A DNA stretch of 11,476 nucleotides from Bacteroidota bacterium (GTDB lineage Bacteria > Bacteroidota > Bacteroidia > Bacteroidales > UBA4417): NCBI GenBank assembly GCA_020048595.1, contig JAIFMH010000063.1:1-11476 (forward strand), read 5' to 3'. Shown one piece after another: positions 1-8,759 of this stretch (its first letter is position 1; each line of letters begins with the position of its first letter). Under the pieces are notes generated by a model. The model worked only from the letters and a program-made list of their open reading frames with translations, did no database searches and was not told where the DNA came from. The position numbers were made by a program, and so were the translations under genes.

Positions 1-62
1 AAGGCCGCAGACCCCGGAAAGAAGGAATAAAAAAAGAACTACGATTTTAGTAATCAGGGACT

Positions 63-2246
63 TCATTGAACGCCATCACATGTTGGCACGCCAATGCCTC
101 CATTATCTGTGTATTCTTTCAAGACGGTTGCATCCTGAAAGTGCCAGTCGGGAAGAACAGGATTCGTCCGTTGGTTTGCCTGGCCTTCATACATCAGATC
201 CATCAGATTTGCATAGCTCATCCACCAGCAGTAGGCATTGCCCAGTGCTGTGGTGGTTTCTGAAGTCTTACCGGTTAACTTATAAGTTGCTGCCCGAATT
301 TTTTGAGCGTAATACAATGATAGATAGGACATTGCTTTAATATTATTGAGTGCAACGCCTGATTCGGTGTTGGCTTCTGCGTTTATGTCACAAACAGTAT
401 TTAAAGCAACCAATGCGTCAGCTTCGATTTCGTTTGCGAGCTGGTAAGAGTCTTTTTTACCATCACAGGTTCCGGCAGCACTGTTTTTAATATTACAGTA
501 TAATGAGCCTGGCCCGACATCGGCACTGGCAAACTGATCGACAGTTGCAAAACCCCTGAAGGTAAGGCAGGCCTCAGGATACCATTTAAAATCAAGATCA
601 AAATCTTCATGCATCAATTCGGTTGTCCTTTGAATGCCGCTTGATGCCTTGCTCCACGCTGTAAAGAGTTCTTCCGGAGGTGCCGCTGGATACCTTAGCT
701 TCATATAATTTTTGAAAACATCGTCGGAGGTATTCGGATTATAGGCAAGTCGCCCCCAGATCATATTCATATACCACTGGCGCTGAACCTCTAATATTCC
801 TTGCGAGATGCTGTTTTTGCAGAAAAAGGTGCGGGTAGGAGAGAACCCGTCGGAGCCAATATAAAAGCCTGCAAAATGCTCACCATATTCAAGCATTCCG
901 TTTATATAAGTACGTGCAAAGGATGGATCGCCCCAGGTATGGTAATAAAAATCATCGTTACGCACGGTAAACCAGGTCCTCATGTTGGTCTCTACCAGTT
1001 GTTTCGAGTTATTCCATTTTTCGAAATGTTTTGGAACCGGGACAGAGTACATGTGTGCCTTTGAATATTTATACGACATATCGAAAGTAACATTGGGCAG
1101 TTCGAAAAGCCCGGAAAATGTTTTTTTGATGTCAGCAAGGCTCGTCTGATGCCACCGATGAATAAACCGCAGCTTTCGTTGAGGGTTCTTAACTGCATAG
1201 TCATACATTGCCTTACCATAGGCTTCCCATAAAAAATCCTGAGTACTTTTATTTTCGCCATTGGTTACACCGAACCCATCGAGTTCGGGATATGTTTCAA
1301 GAAGCTTAAGCATGCTTTTGTACATATATTGCTTATTTGCTTCTGATGTATCACCATTGGCCAGGCCATATTTACCATCTGCATTTGCAACCCAGACATT
1401 CCAGTTGAAAAACAGAAATTCGAATCCGCGCGAATGTGCGAGGTTCATAACCTGTTTCCAGAAAGCGATCTTTTCTTCGATAGACATTTTTTTTGAATAG
1501 CCATTAAAACCTGTTACATCTTGTATGGCCAAATCGGGATAATCGGGCAATACAACTAACGAAGTAAACGGGTGGTTGTTCCATACCGAAACCATGTTGT
1601 AACGGTGACGCGCCATTTCATCAAACCAACTCTCCCAGAAAGTGATATCCCAAACATGGGGTATTGCATTTTGGTAGGATGTTCCCTTGCTATTTGTTTC
1701 ATATGTTGGACTTTTTTCATCAAAAGGGAGATTGAGTTTAATTCCTCGCTTTAGAATTGCAGGAGACTCCTGGCTATTATACGTTTCTTTATAGCCATTA
1801 AATCTGATATTTTCGGCTATTTCTAATCCGCCATACATGGCACCATTAATGTCGCTACCAATTACCCAATACGATTTTTGTGGTGAGCTTGTAGTTCGTA
1901 TTCCATAAGCTTGTTCGCCCAAAATGGCAGGAATAGTTCCTCCTTGAGTGGCTAATAATTTTGTAACTTCAGTATCCGAAGCCAGCGTAATAACAACCTT
2001 CTTTTTGGCATAACCCAATTTAAGTGATGATAGAGGGTTCATCTCGACTGTAAAACCTTTCGATTCGAGAGCAGCTTTTATATCACCGGCGGCAAATTTT
2101 ATTTGCGCTATACTTGAGTTATAAAACACAGCAATTGTTTCGGCTGAAATAATTGGCGAGTATGTAAGTGACAGAAAAACAAAAACACACTTACACAAAA
2201 TCCTTTTAATATTCAATTTATTATTCCTTTTCATTTTAAAGTTCAT
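63..2246 (-). CDS. Putative secreted glycoside hydrolase, GH67/GH20-like architecture (paralogue C)
   Basis: This is a 727-residue exported protein. A basic, hydrophobic signal peptide ends near residue 35 (IISA/ETIAVF). Residues about 36-150 form a domain like those preceding GH67 alpha-glucuronidase and GH20 barrels (FAAGDIKAALESKG, then DINGAMYGGLEIAENI). Residues about 165-540 look like a TIM barrel with RGIKLNLPFD, WNNHPF (222-227), LDGFGVTNGEN (E331), FIHRWH (361-366), RNDD (429-432) and FYIGSDG (461-467). The remainder is a helical C-terminal region carrying C584, C594 and C723. Paralogues A and B have Asp where this protein has E331, and VHHPF where it has NNHPF, so its specificity may differ. 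The first start (2246) overlaps the upstream gene by 11 bases. A second ATG at 2234 gives a normal signal peptide and no overlap; neither has a clear ribosome binding site. The catalytic function is inferred from architecture only, and the substrate is unknown. Confidence 0.8.
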   Translation of the reverse strand: MNFKMKRNNKLNIKRILCKCVFVFLSLTYSPIISAETIAVFYNSSIAQIKFAAGDIKAALESKGFTVEMNPLSSLKLGYAKKKVVITLASDTEVTKLLATQGGTIPAILGEQAYGIRTTSSPQKSYWVIGSDINGAMYGGLEIAENIRFNGYKETYNSQESPAILKRGIKLNLPFDEKSPTYETNSKGTSYQNAIPHVWDITFWESWFDEMARHRYNMVSVWNNHPFTSLVVLPDYPDLAIQDVTGFNGYSKKMSIEEKIAFWKQVMNLAHSRGFEFLFFNWNVWVANADGKYGLANGDTSEANKQYMYKSMLKLLETYPELDGFGVTNGENKSTQDFLWEAYGKAMYDYAVKNPQRKLRFIHRWHQTSLADIKKTFSGLFELPNVTFDMSYKYSKAHMYSVPVPKHFEKWNNSKQLVETNMRTWFTVRNDDFYYHTWGDPSFARTYINGMLEYGEHFAGFYIGSDGFSPTRTFFCKNSISQGILEVQRQWYMNMIWGRLAYNPNTSDDVFKNYMKLRYPAAPPEELFTAWSKASSGIQRTTELMHEDFDLDFKWYPEACLTFRGFATVDQFASADVGPGSLYCNIKNSAAGTCDGKKDSYQLANEIEADALVALNTVCDINAEANTESGVALNNIKAMSYLSLYYAQKIRAATYKLTGKTSETTTALGNAYCWWMSYANLMDLMYEGQANQRTNPVLPDWHFQDATVLKEYTDNGGIGVPTCDGVQ

Positions 2247-2907
2247 TTAAAAACTTATTTATTAGCAACACAAATTTTTGTCTATCATTTTTGTTTTTCA
2301 AATTCAGTTTGTTTTTCTTTGCTATGGCTTTAATTTCCTTTTCATGTTCAGGAAACAAGGTGATATAATTTTTTATAGTTGAAGCCGGAAGCAACATATT
2401 GTTAGCAAATATCATATATACTGAATTGTCAAACACTTCAATTGGCACATCTGGGTTTAGTAATTTAACTTGACCACCAGTTGAGATAATATTAACGTCT
2501 TTGCTACTAGCAAGTTTAGAACGTCCATAGCCTGAAACAGCCCCTTCGGTATCCCACCTTGCTTTATTCTGAAGTAAAAGCTTGAGTTGTGTTCCAGCAA
2601 TAATTTCATAAAAAATAGCTCCATGAGGAATGAAAACTCTATTTTCTATCACTACCGAATCTACTTCATATAGATTCGTTAGTTTAAGTATAGTTGAGTC
2701 TCTTTTAAATAACATTTCCTGCGTCAGGGTATTGTAATTCATAGGAGCCGTCTGTATGGGTTGGTTTTGCAAATACACATTTCCTGTCTTAAACTCTTTT
2801 AAAAGATATTCAGGTTTAATAATTATCTCACTGTATTGTGCATTAAGCAAATATGTTACAAAAATGAATAAAGTGATAATTTGGATTTTAGGAGTAATTA
2901 ATTTCAT
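2236..2907 (-). CDS. Secreted protein of unknown function, AT-rich gene
   Basis: This is a 223-residue protein with an N-terminal hydrophobic signal peptide ending near residue 23 (YLLNA/QYSE), so it is probably exported. The body contains MNYNTLTQEMLFKR (about 56-69), ENRVFIPHGAIFYEI (about 88-102) and a GYGRS motif. It ends in a lysine-rich stretch (FPEHEKEIKAIAKKNKLNLK and onward). From memory this pattern matches an uncharacterised, widely distributed Bacteroidota family of about 220-250 residues; I know no function for it. Its base composition differs from its neighbours: I counted 73 G+C in 240 bases (2281-2520, about 30%) against 104 in 240 (about 43%) in paralogue B at 4501-4740. It sits between the dead paralogue and paralogue C, and its TAA stop overlaps the first start of C. 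It may therefore be co-translated with C, although it looks like a later arrival in the array. Confidence 0.8.
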   Translation of the reverse strand: MKLITPKIQIITLFIFVTYLLNAQYSEIIIKPEYLLKEFKTGNVYLQNQPIQTAPMNYNTLTQEMLFKRDSTILKLTNLYEVDSVVIENRVFIPHGAIFYEIIAGTQLKLLLQNKARWDTEGAVSGYGRSKLASSKDVNIISTGGQVKLLNPDVPIEVFDNSVYMIFANNMLLPASTIKNYITLFPEHEKEIKAIAKKNKLNLKNKNDRQKFVLLINKFLNEL

Positions 2908-2988
2908 GATAAATAATTTTAGGATTTAATTACCAATTTTATAATGCCATAAATAAATATATCTGTTATTCAATAATTGTTCTTATTA

Positions 2989-3439
2989 CTATTCCGGTAT
3001 TCCAAAACCACCTAAATCAGTATATTCTTTCAATACCGCGCCATTTCGTCGAACCACTCTGTCCAAAAATTCATATCCCAAACATCGGGAATTGCTTTTC
3101 GGTAGGATGTCCCTTGAAAGCCACCCTTATTATCTTTTCCATAGGTGGGGCATTCCTTATCAAACGGAAAATTCAGTTTCATTCACTTTTTCAAAATTGC
3201 GGGAGATTCCTCGTTGTTGTAAGTACCCTCAAATTTATTGAATTGGATGTTTTCCGCAATTTGCAGACCACCATACATGGCACCGTTAGCATCGCCTTCA
3301 AGCACCCAGTAGGCCTTTTGAGGTTTTGAAGTTGTACGCAAGCCGTTACTGTTTCGGCAAAAAGCACTGCCGGAACTGCTATTAACACGATTACCATTGT
3401 GCATAATCGGGCAAACTTTTTTTTTAAATTAGTTTCCAT
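2989..3439 (-). pseudogene. Collapsed fourth copy of the glycosidase-like paralogue family
   Basis: This is a remnant of about 450 bases of a gene that should be about 2.2 kb. Reading leftwards from ATG 3439 (a GTG at 3442 is also in frame), an intact signal peptide ends in VLFAETV. At about 3341-3349 the reading frame changes and family sequence resumes at NGLRTTSKPQKAYWVL, so about 76 residues are missing relative to paralogue C. An in-frame TGA (3183-3185) replaces the Arg-Gly of the conserved RGxKLN motif. Family sequence continues after it (MKLNFPFDKECPTY, then WFDEMAR). At about 3034-3042 a second break jumps some 490 residues in another frame to the C-terminal tail VLKEYTDLGGFGIPE, ending at TAG 2989-2991 without the conserved terminal Cys. 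The first half resembles paralogue C most (NEESPAILKK against SQESPAILKR), while the tail is more like A and B. Two deletions with frame changes plus a stop rule out a working enzyme. Confidence 0.93.
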
Positions 3440-3472
3440 CACACTGTCGCTAAATAAATGAATATGTTAAAC

Positions 3473-5674
3473 CTATTTTTTACATTCAGGGACACCTACA
3501 CCACCCAGATCCGTATAATCCTTTAATTGAAACGCATCAGCATAGTGCCAGTCAGGTGTAATTGTAACCGTTCTGAATTTGTTGCCTTTATACATGGTGT
3601 CCATTGAATTTACATATTTAATCCACCAGCAGTAGGCAACGCCCATGGCCTCTATTGCATCTGGAATCTGGTTGGCTTTTTTATAGGTGGCTGCACGGAT
3701 TTTATATGCAAAATGAGTAGTGAGCCAGGCTTGTTGTTTGATATTATTTATTTTCACTTCAAGGTTAGCATCACCCTGGCTGCTTATTCCATTAATCAGA
3801 GCAAGAGCACGTTGAGCATCTGCCTCCATTTCATCAGCAAGTTGATAGGTGCTTTTCTTAGTTCCGCATGTACCTGCAGCAGAATTCGCAACGCTGCATA
3901 AATCCGACGACGATGTCCTGGCTACTTCTGTTTCAATAAAATCATTCAGAAATCTAAAAGCCCCTCCATTGCTGGGATACATGGAAGATTCGGCATACCA
4001 ATGCGCATCCAGTCCCCAACTTCCCTGCGTCAGTTCCTGAACCTTTGGCAACTGACGTGAAGCCAGAGCCCAGGCATTAAACAGTGTCTCAGATGATACT
4101 TGGGGAAATCGTTGAGCCATGTGTTTTTTGAATATATCGTCAGAAATATCCTTATTGTAAGCTATCCGCCCCCACAGCAATTGTATGTACCAGTTTCTCT
4201 GAATTTCAAGCTGCCCGTTCATTGTCGTATCTTTACACCAATAAGTCCGGGTTGGGTGATAAATGTCGGAACCAATATTAAAGCTATTAATCACCTGCCT
4301 GTAAGGGATATTATTAAGAAAACCACGTACAAATTCCGGGTCACCCATATCCATGTAAAAATAATCGTCGTTGCGCAGCGTTAACCAGGTTTTCTGACCA
4401 GCGGCAGCGGCATCCGACATATCAGCTTCATACCATTTTGGTGTCAGTGTCGAAAACATATGGGCATTGGCGTATTTTACAGAGTATTCAAACTTCATGT
4501 TGGGCAGTTTTGTTAATGGCCCCCAATCTTCATACAATTTAAGAATACCTGCTCCAAGACCTCGATGAATCATGGTAAACTTCCTGTCGGGGTTGGCAAT
4601 TGCATAGTCGTAGGCTGCTTGTCCATATGCTTTCCAGGTCCATGGACCTCTTGAATCCTTAGGAAGTTTCATATTATCACCAGCACTTATACCAAAACCA
4701 TCAAGTTCGGGATACGTTTCGAGCAGAGCTTTCATACTTTTACTGAGGTAATCAAGAGTCGTAGGGTTGTTCTCTTTTTCTGTTATTACACCCGGATACA
4801 TATCTTCGGCATACTCAGCACAAACGTTCCAGCAAAAGAAATAGAAAGAGAAACCTCGGTTGTGAGCGTAGGTCATTACCTGACGCCAAAAAGCAACTCT
4901 CTTTTCATGCGTGAGACTGGAGTCTGCATAGCCAAAAAAGCCTTCAATACCTGGTAAACAAGCCTTCTCATATTCTGGAACCTTTACCAGGGCAGGAAAC
5001 GGGTGATGAACCCACACCGATAATACATTGTACCGGTTGCGAGCCTGCTGATCAAACCAGGCTTCCCAGAATTTCATATCCCAGACATTCTCAACAGCAT
5101 GCTGGGTGGAAGTATTACCCATATATCCCGAATAGGTGGGTACTCTTCTATCCATAGGCAAATTAAGTTTTACGCCGCGCTGTTTAAAGTCAGGAGACAC
5201 CTGCTCGTTATATTCTCCTGACAAACCATCGAAAGTAATATTCTCTGCAATTTGCAACCCACCATACATTGCACCATTCACATCGCCGCCAAACACCCAC
5301 TGAGAGTTTTGTTTCCGGGTAGTAGTTTGCAGTGCATAGGCTTGTTCTCCTAAACCGGTTCGCACCGTTCCTCCTGCTGCAGCAAATAACTTTACTATTT
5401 TTTTATCCGATTCAAGCGCGATGACGATTTTTGTGTTCGGATAGCTCGCCCTGAGCATCGACAATTCGTTCATTTCTACCTTAAAGCCTTTCGATTCGAG
5501 AGCGGTTTTTATATCGGCAGCAGCAAATTGTATTTGAGGCACCTTTGAATCGAAAAACACTCCAACTTCTTGCGCAAAGACCAAAAGCGGTAAGGCCATA
5601 CCCACAAAACAAGTCATCAAAAGGCGCAACACATTTCTTTTCATCATAAATTCTGGTTTCAATATTATTTTCAT
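3473..5674 (-). CDS. Putative secreted glycoside hydrolase, GH67/GH20-like architecture (paralogue B)
   Basis: This is a 733-residue exported protein homologous to paralogues A and C along its whole length. The signal peptide ends near residue 34 (LPLLVFA/QEVGVF). The GH67N/GH20b-like domain covers about 36-150 (FAAADIKTALESKG, DVNGAMYGGLQIAENI). The barrel-like region, about 165-545, carries RGVKLNLPMD, WVHHPFPALV (221-230), LDGFGISAGDN with D333, MIHRG (368-372), LRNDD (433-437) and NIGSD (466-470). The helical C-terminal region holds C593, C603 and C731. The first ATG overlaps the receptor stop by one base (TAATG), which suggests translational coupling. Met10 and Met11 are alternative starts that would give a more usual signal peptide. 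It occupies the position directly after a SusC gene where a SusD gene normally lies. Acidic residues D333 and D436/D437 are candidate catalytic groups by conservation only. The substrate and exact CAZy family cannot be named from the sequence. Confidence 0.82.
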   Translation of the reverse strand: MKIILKPEFMMKRNVLRLLMTCFVGMALPLLVFAQEVGVFFDSKVPQIQFAAADIKTALESKGFKVEMNELSMLRASYPNTKIVIALESDKKIVKLFAAAGGTVRTGLGEQAYALQTTTRKQNSQWVFGGDVNGAMYGGLQIAENITFDGLSGEYNEQVSPDFKQRGVKLNLPMDRRVPTYSGYMGNTSTQHAVENVWDMKFWEAWFDQQARNRYNVLSVWVHHPFPALVKVPEYEKACLPGIEGFFGYADSSLTHEKRVAFWRQVMTYAHNRGFSFYFFCWNVCAEYAEDMYPGVITEKENNPTTLDYLSKSMKALLETYPELDGFGISAGDNMKLPKDSRGPWTWKAYGQAAYDYAIANPDRKFTMIHRGLGAGILKLYEDWGPLTKLPNMKFEYSVKYANAHMFSTLTPKWYEADMSDAAAAGQKTWLTLRNDDYFYMDMGDPEFVRGFLNNIPYRQVINSFNIGSDIYHPTRTYWCKDTTMNGQLEIQRNWYIQLLWGRIAYNKDISDDIFKKHMAQRFPQVSSETLFNAWALASRQLPKVQELTQGSWGLDAHWYAESSMYPSNGGAFRFLNDFIETEVARTSSSDLCSVANSAAGTCGTKKSTYQLADEMEADAQRALALINGISSQGDANLEVKINNIKQQAWLTTHFAYKIRAATYKKANQIPDAIEAMGVAYCWWIKYVNSMDTMYKGNKFRTVTITPDWHYADAFQLKDYTDLGGVGVPECKK

Positions 5675-8637
5675 TAAAGTGTTACATTAATTCCAAAGTT
5701 GAAATTTTTCGTGTTTGGATATTTCATATTATTCTCACCCTGTAAATCCATGCTTTCTGCATCTATCGGGATCTTATTCCATAACCACAGATTATTTCCG
5801 TTTACATAAAGCCTGACATTATCAAGTAACATCCATTTTAGCAGGTTCTTTGGTAATGAATAACTTATCTCTAAAGTTTTCAGACGAAACAGGGAACCAT
5901 CATAATATGCCCAATGCCCAATTGAACCTCGTTTGTCTATACCTAAAGCTCGAAATGTAGGGTTACTCACCTCATATTCAGGAGTGGCTGTTCTGTCAAC
6001 TATGCTTTGGAAAGCTAAAGGAAAGCCATACATCATCTCCTCATTATATAAACTTCCTTCTAGTGTTGTATTATACATACCATAGAACTGTGCCATCAAG
6101 GAGAGTCCTTTATAGTCGCCTCCAAAGGCAAAACTATAAGTATTCTGAGGTTGTCTCGCATAACCATTAGCTGTAGCATCGTTACCGTTAATGTAACCAT
6201 CAGCATTATAGTCAATCAATCGGGCACTTCCCGTCAAAACGTCTTTTCTGCCAGTACTGCTTTCAGGCATCACACCTGTATAGAGGGCGTCCCAGCTATC
6301 AATCATTTCGGCTGAAATTGATGTTTTAACCTGACCTATCTGATACCCTTCATTTTTCTGATAGGCTGGTAACATTTCGACATCCTCCTTGTATAAGACT
6401 TTGTTTTTAGCCAAAGTCCAGGTGTAATTGGCCCAAAGGTTCACTTTGCCAAATGTCTTATTAACCCTTAAGTCTAATTCCAAACCATTCACAATCACTT
6501 CACCTGAATTAACTGCCGGTGCGGTTTGCCCGAAAAAGTCGGGAACTGCCCGGTTTGAAGACGGGATCAACATATCGTACCGGTAATCGTTAAAATAATC
6601 AACAGATCCGGTAATTAAATCGTTGAACAAACCTATCTCAATACCAAAGTTCTGTGAACGCTTTGACTCCCAACGAATGTCAGGATTACCAACTGTGCCT
6701 TCCATAAAAGACTGGTCAACATAAATAGAATTAGCGCCACCTATAACACTACCAAAGGCAGGGCCAACCGTAGTTTCTATCATATTGTGCCAATTATTAT
6801 ATGGATTCCATGTAGTCAGGTATCCCCATTGCGGGGCATTACTGCCTAAATTGTCACTGCCGATCCACCCAATAGAATAACGAAGTTTCAGATTTGATAT
6901 CTGAGAAATATTGTTTTTGATAAATTGCTCTTCGCTAATGCGCCATCCAACTGCGACCGAAGGGAAAAGGCCAAATTTGTAACCGGGTCCGAATTTTTCA
7001 GATCCATTGTATGCACCATTTACTTCAAAAAGGTACTTTAAATCATATTCGTACTTAATACGACCTACCCAGTCTTCACGCTTGCCTGGCCAGTTATTGC
7101 CCTGAGCATATTCCTGACGGCTGAAAAGCGCCAGACCTTCAACATAGTGTTTCCCGAAAGAGTGTTTATAGTTCAACGCTATCTCATAGTACATATTTCG
7201 AACAATGCTACCTGATAAGGGAGTCTCCACGGTATAACCTAGTGGTAACGGATAAAAGTCGAAACCATTGCTCCCTGATGGTGGGATAACGTAAACCCAT
7301 GAACCTGACTTCAAATCGTATCGTTTGCGGACATAATTGCTGGGATCGGTTATATTACCCCCGTCAGTTGTAAAATAGTTATCGAACGAAAAACGACCCC
7401 ACGCCGAAAGTCCCTTGGTAAGAAAATCCAATTTTTGTTCCAGATGGAAGTCGCTTGTAAGGGCTGTACGTTTTTCAACCGCCGTTCCTCCGGTTAGAAG
7501 CTTGAAGTAATAATTGCTCTCGTAAAAACTAAGCATGCTGGGTTCCCTCGCTCCAAAGATGCCATCAGAGTATATCGGCAGAGGTGTAGCCGGATTATAC
7601 TTGTAAATGCCAGGCCAGAAAGCATTTCCAGGTTGATCTGGAGCCTGCTGCCTTCCGTAATAGCCACTTAAATTAACACTGAAGGTCGTTGTTTTGGTTA
7701 AGTTGAAATCGAGGTTGGTGCGGAAATTGAGACGTTGATATTTAAATTCATTTTTATATCCGCGAGGGTTATCGTCTGTTCCCGTATTCATTATATCACC
7801 ATCGTTAATGTATGATAATGAATTGAAGTATTTTACGAAATCGGTACCTCCCGATACATTGACGCTGTATTTTGTAGTCAGAGCCAGATCCTTTGTCATG
7901 ACATCCTGCCAGTCAACATTGGTATATTTTTCCGGATCAACATTATCACGATAGTATCCCAGAACACGTGGTGAAACATAATTAGCCATTTGTGTTGAAC
8001 CCATCAAAGGCAGCTCATGAATTACAGCCCAGTTCCTGGCCAGTAATGCATCGTATGACCCCAACGGTTTCTCAACTTTCGACATTGATCTCAGTGAACT
8101 ATTCACCTCGAACGACACTGAGGGTTTACCTGTGTGTCCACGTTTAGTAGTGATAAGGATTACCCCGTTTGCACCCTTCACACCATATACTGCTGCTGCC
8201 GATGCATCCTTAAGTACTGTGAAATTCTCAATTTCATCAACCGAGAGATCACTAATCGGACGTTGAGCACCATCGACCAGAATAAGTGGTTGCGTGTTGT
8301 TCCAGGTGCTCAAACCACGAATAAGAATTTCGGTTTCATTTCCATGCTCACCGGTGGTACCAGGGGTTCCGGTTTTGACCATAACTGTTACCCCCGGTAT
8401 TGCCCCGCTTAATGCATCTGTAAGGTTTGATAATGCACCTTTCGTTTTCAGGGCCTCACCTGAAATTTGGGCAATAGCACCAAGATTGGTTCTTTTCGTT
8501 GAGGCACCATATCCAACCACGAGCACTTCATCGCCCTGACCGGTTACTGTGTCAACGAGTTCTCCTGTAATGCTTTGTGAAAAAAGCTCTACTGAAAAGG
8601 ATAAAAATAAACAAAGAAAAATTGTTATTCTTCTCAT
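5674..8637 (-). CDS. SusC-like TonB-dependent outer-membrane receptor, N-terminal domain lost
   Basis: This is a 987-residue receptor predicted to import a glycan fragment across the outer membrane using TonB energy. The start chosen is ATG 8637 because it begins a typical signal peptide (MRRITIFLCLFLSF, ending LFSQ). The frame stays open upstream to 8865, but that extension has no family features and would overlap paralogue A. The plug domain is clear: DEVLVVGYG, LSGAIPGVTV, ILIRGLSTWNNTQPLILVDG, DEIENFTVLKDASAAAVYG and KGANGVILITTKRG. The 22-strand-type barrel ends in the usual SusC pattern (LYVNGNNLWLWNKIP, then FNFGINVTL). Only about 13 residues (SITGELVDTVTGQ) separate the signal peptide from DEVLVV, where most SusC proteins carry a carboxypeptidase-regulatory-like beta-sandwich of some 70-80 residues. 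That domain appears to have been cut out in frame. No SusD-like gene follows, and paralogue B starts one base inside the stop codon. Confidence 0.93.
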   Translation of the reverse strand: MRRITIFLCLFLSFSVELFSQSITGELVDTVTGQGDEVLVVGYGASTKRTNLGAIAQISGEALKTKGALSNLTDALSGAIPGVTVMVKTGTPGTTGEHGNETEILIRGLSTWNNTQPLILVDGAQRPISDLSVDEIENFTVLKDASAAAVYGVKGANGVILITTKRGHTGKPSVSFEVNSSLRSMSKVEKPLGSYDALLARNWAVIHELPLMGSTQMANYVSPRVLGYYRDNVDPEKYTNVDWQDVMTKDLALTTKYSVNVSGGTDFVKYFNSLSYINDGDIMNTGTDDNPRGYKNEFKYQRLNFRTNLDFNLTKTTTFSVNLSGYYGRQQAPDQPGNAFWPGIYKYNPATPLPIYSDGIFGAREPSMLSFYESNYYFKLLTGGTAVEKRTALTSDFHLEQKLDFLTKGLSAWGRFSFDNYFTTDGGNITDPSNYVRKRYDLKSGSWVYVIPPSGSNGFDFYPLPLGYTVETPLSGSIVRNMYYEIALNYKHSFGKHYVEGLALFSRQEYAQGNNWPGKREDWVGRIKYEYDLKYLFEVNGAYNGSEKFGPGYKFGLFPSVAVGWRISEEQFIKNNISQISNLKLRYSIGWIGSDNLGSNAPQWGYLTTWNPYNNWHNMIETTVGPAFGSVIGGANSIYVDQSFMEGTVGNPDIRWESKRSQNFGIEIGLFNDLITGSVDYFNDYRYDMLIPSSNRAVPDFFGQTAPAVNSGEVIVNGLELDLRVNKTFGKVNLWANYTWTLAKNKVLYKEDVEMLPAYQKNEGYQIGQVKTSISAEMIDSWDALYTGVMPESSTGRKDVLTGSARLIDYNADGYINGNDATANGYARQPQNTYSFAFGGDYKGLSLMAQFYGMYNTTLEGSLYNEEMMYGFPLAFQSIVDRTATPEYEVSNPTFRALGIDKRGSIGHWAYYDGSLFRLKTLEISYSLPKNLLKWMLLDNVRLYVNGNNLWLWNKIPIDAESMDLQGENNMKYPNTKNFNFGINVTL

Positions 8638-8759
8638 TGATGTTCGGTGTTTCTCTTGTTCCTGAAAGGAGAGAGGGTAATTATTAAATCCTTTTGCATT
8701 GAATAATATCAAGGGAACTACGATAATTAATCTACATGTTTTAACGCAAACATCCGGCA

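Noticed and set aside
1..62. Terminator after paralogue C: a T-rich run on the minus strand after a short ACTA/TAGT pair
   Set aside because: The stem is only four weak base pairs and the sequence ends at the window edge, so there is not enough to call it. Nothing else is recognisable in these 62 bases.
66..340. Plus-strand open frames here and elsewhere (for example 801-1064, 4100-4384 and 8134-8412)
   Set aside because: All lie opposite well-supported minus-strand genes, show no family motifs and look like shadows of the coding strand.
2908..2988. Promoter ahead of the 223-residue gene: TATATTTA on the minus strand (2954-2961), close to the Bacteroidota -7 motif
   Set aside because: The last base of the motif differs, no TTTG is found at the expected -33 distance, and the region is AT-rich enough for chance matches.
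3191..3442. Two short overlapping open frames (83 and 73 residues) as separate small genes
   Set aside because: They are the frame-shifted pieces of the collapsed paralogue; the signal peptide lies in one frame and the family motifs in the other.
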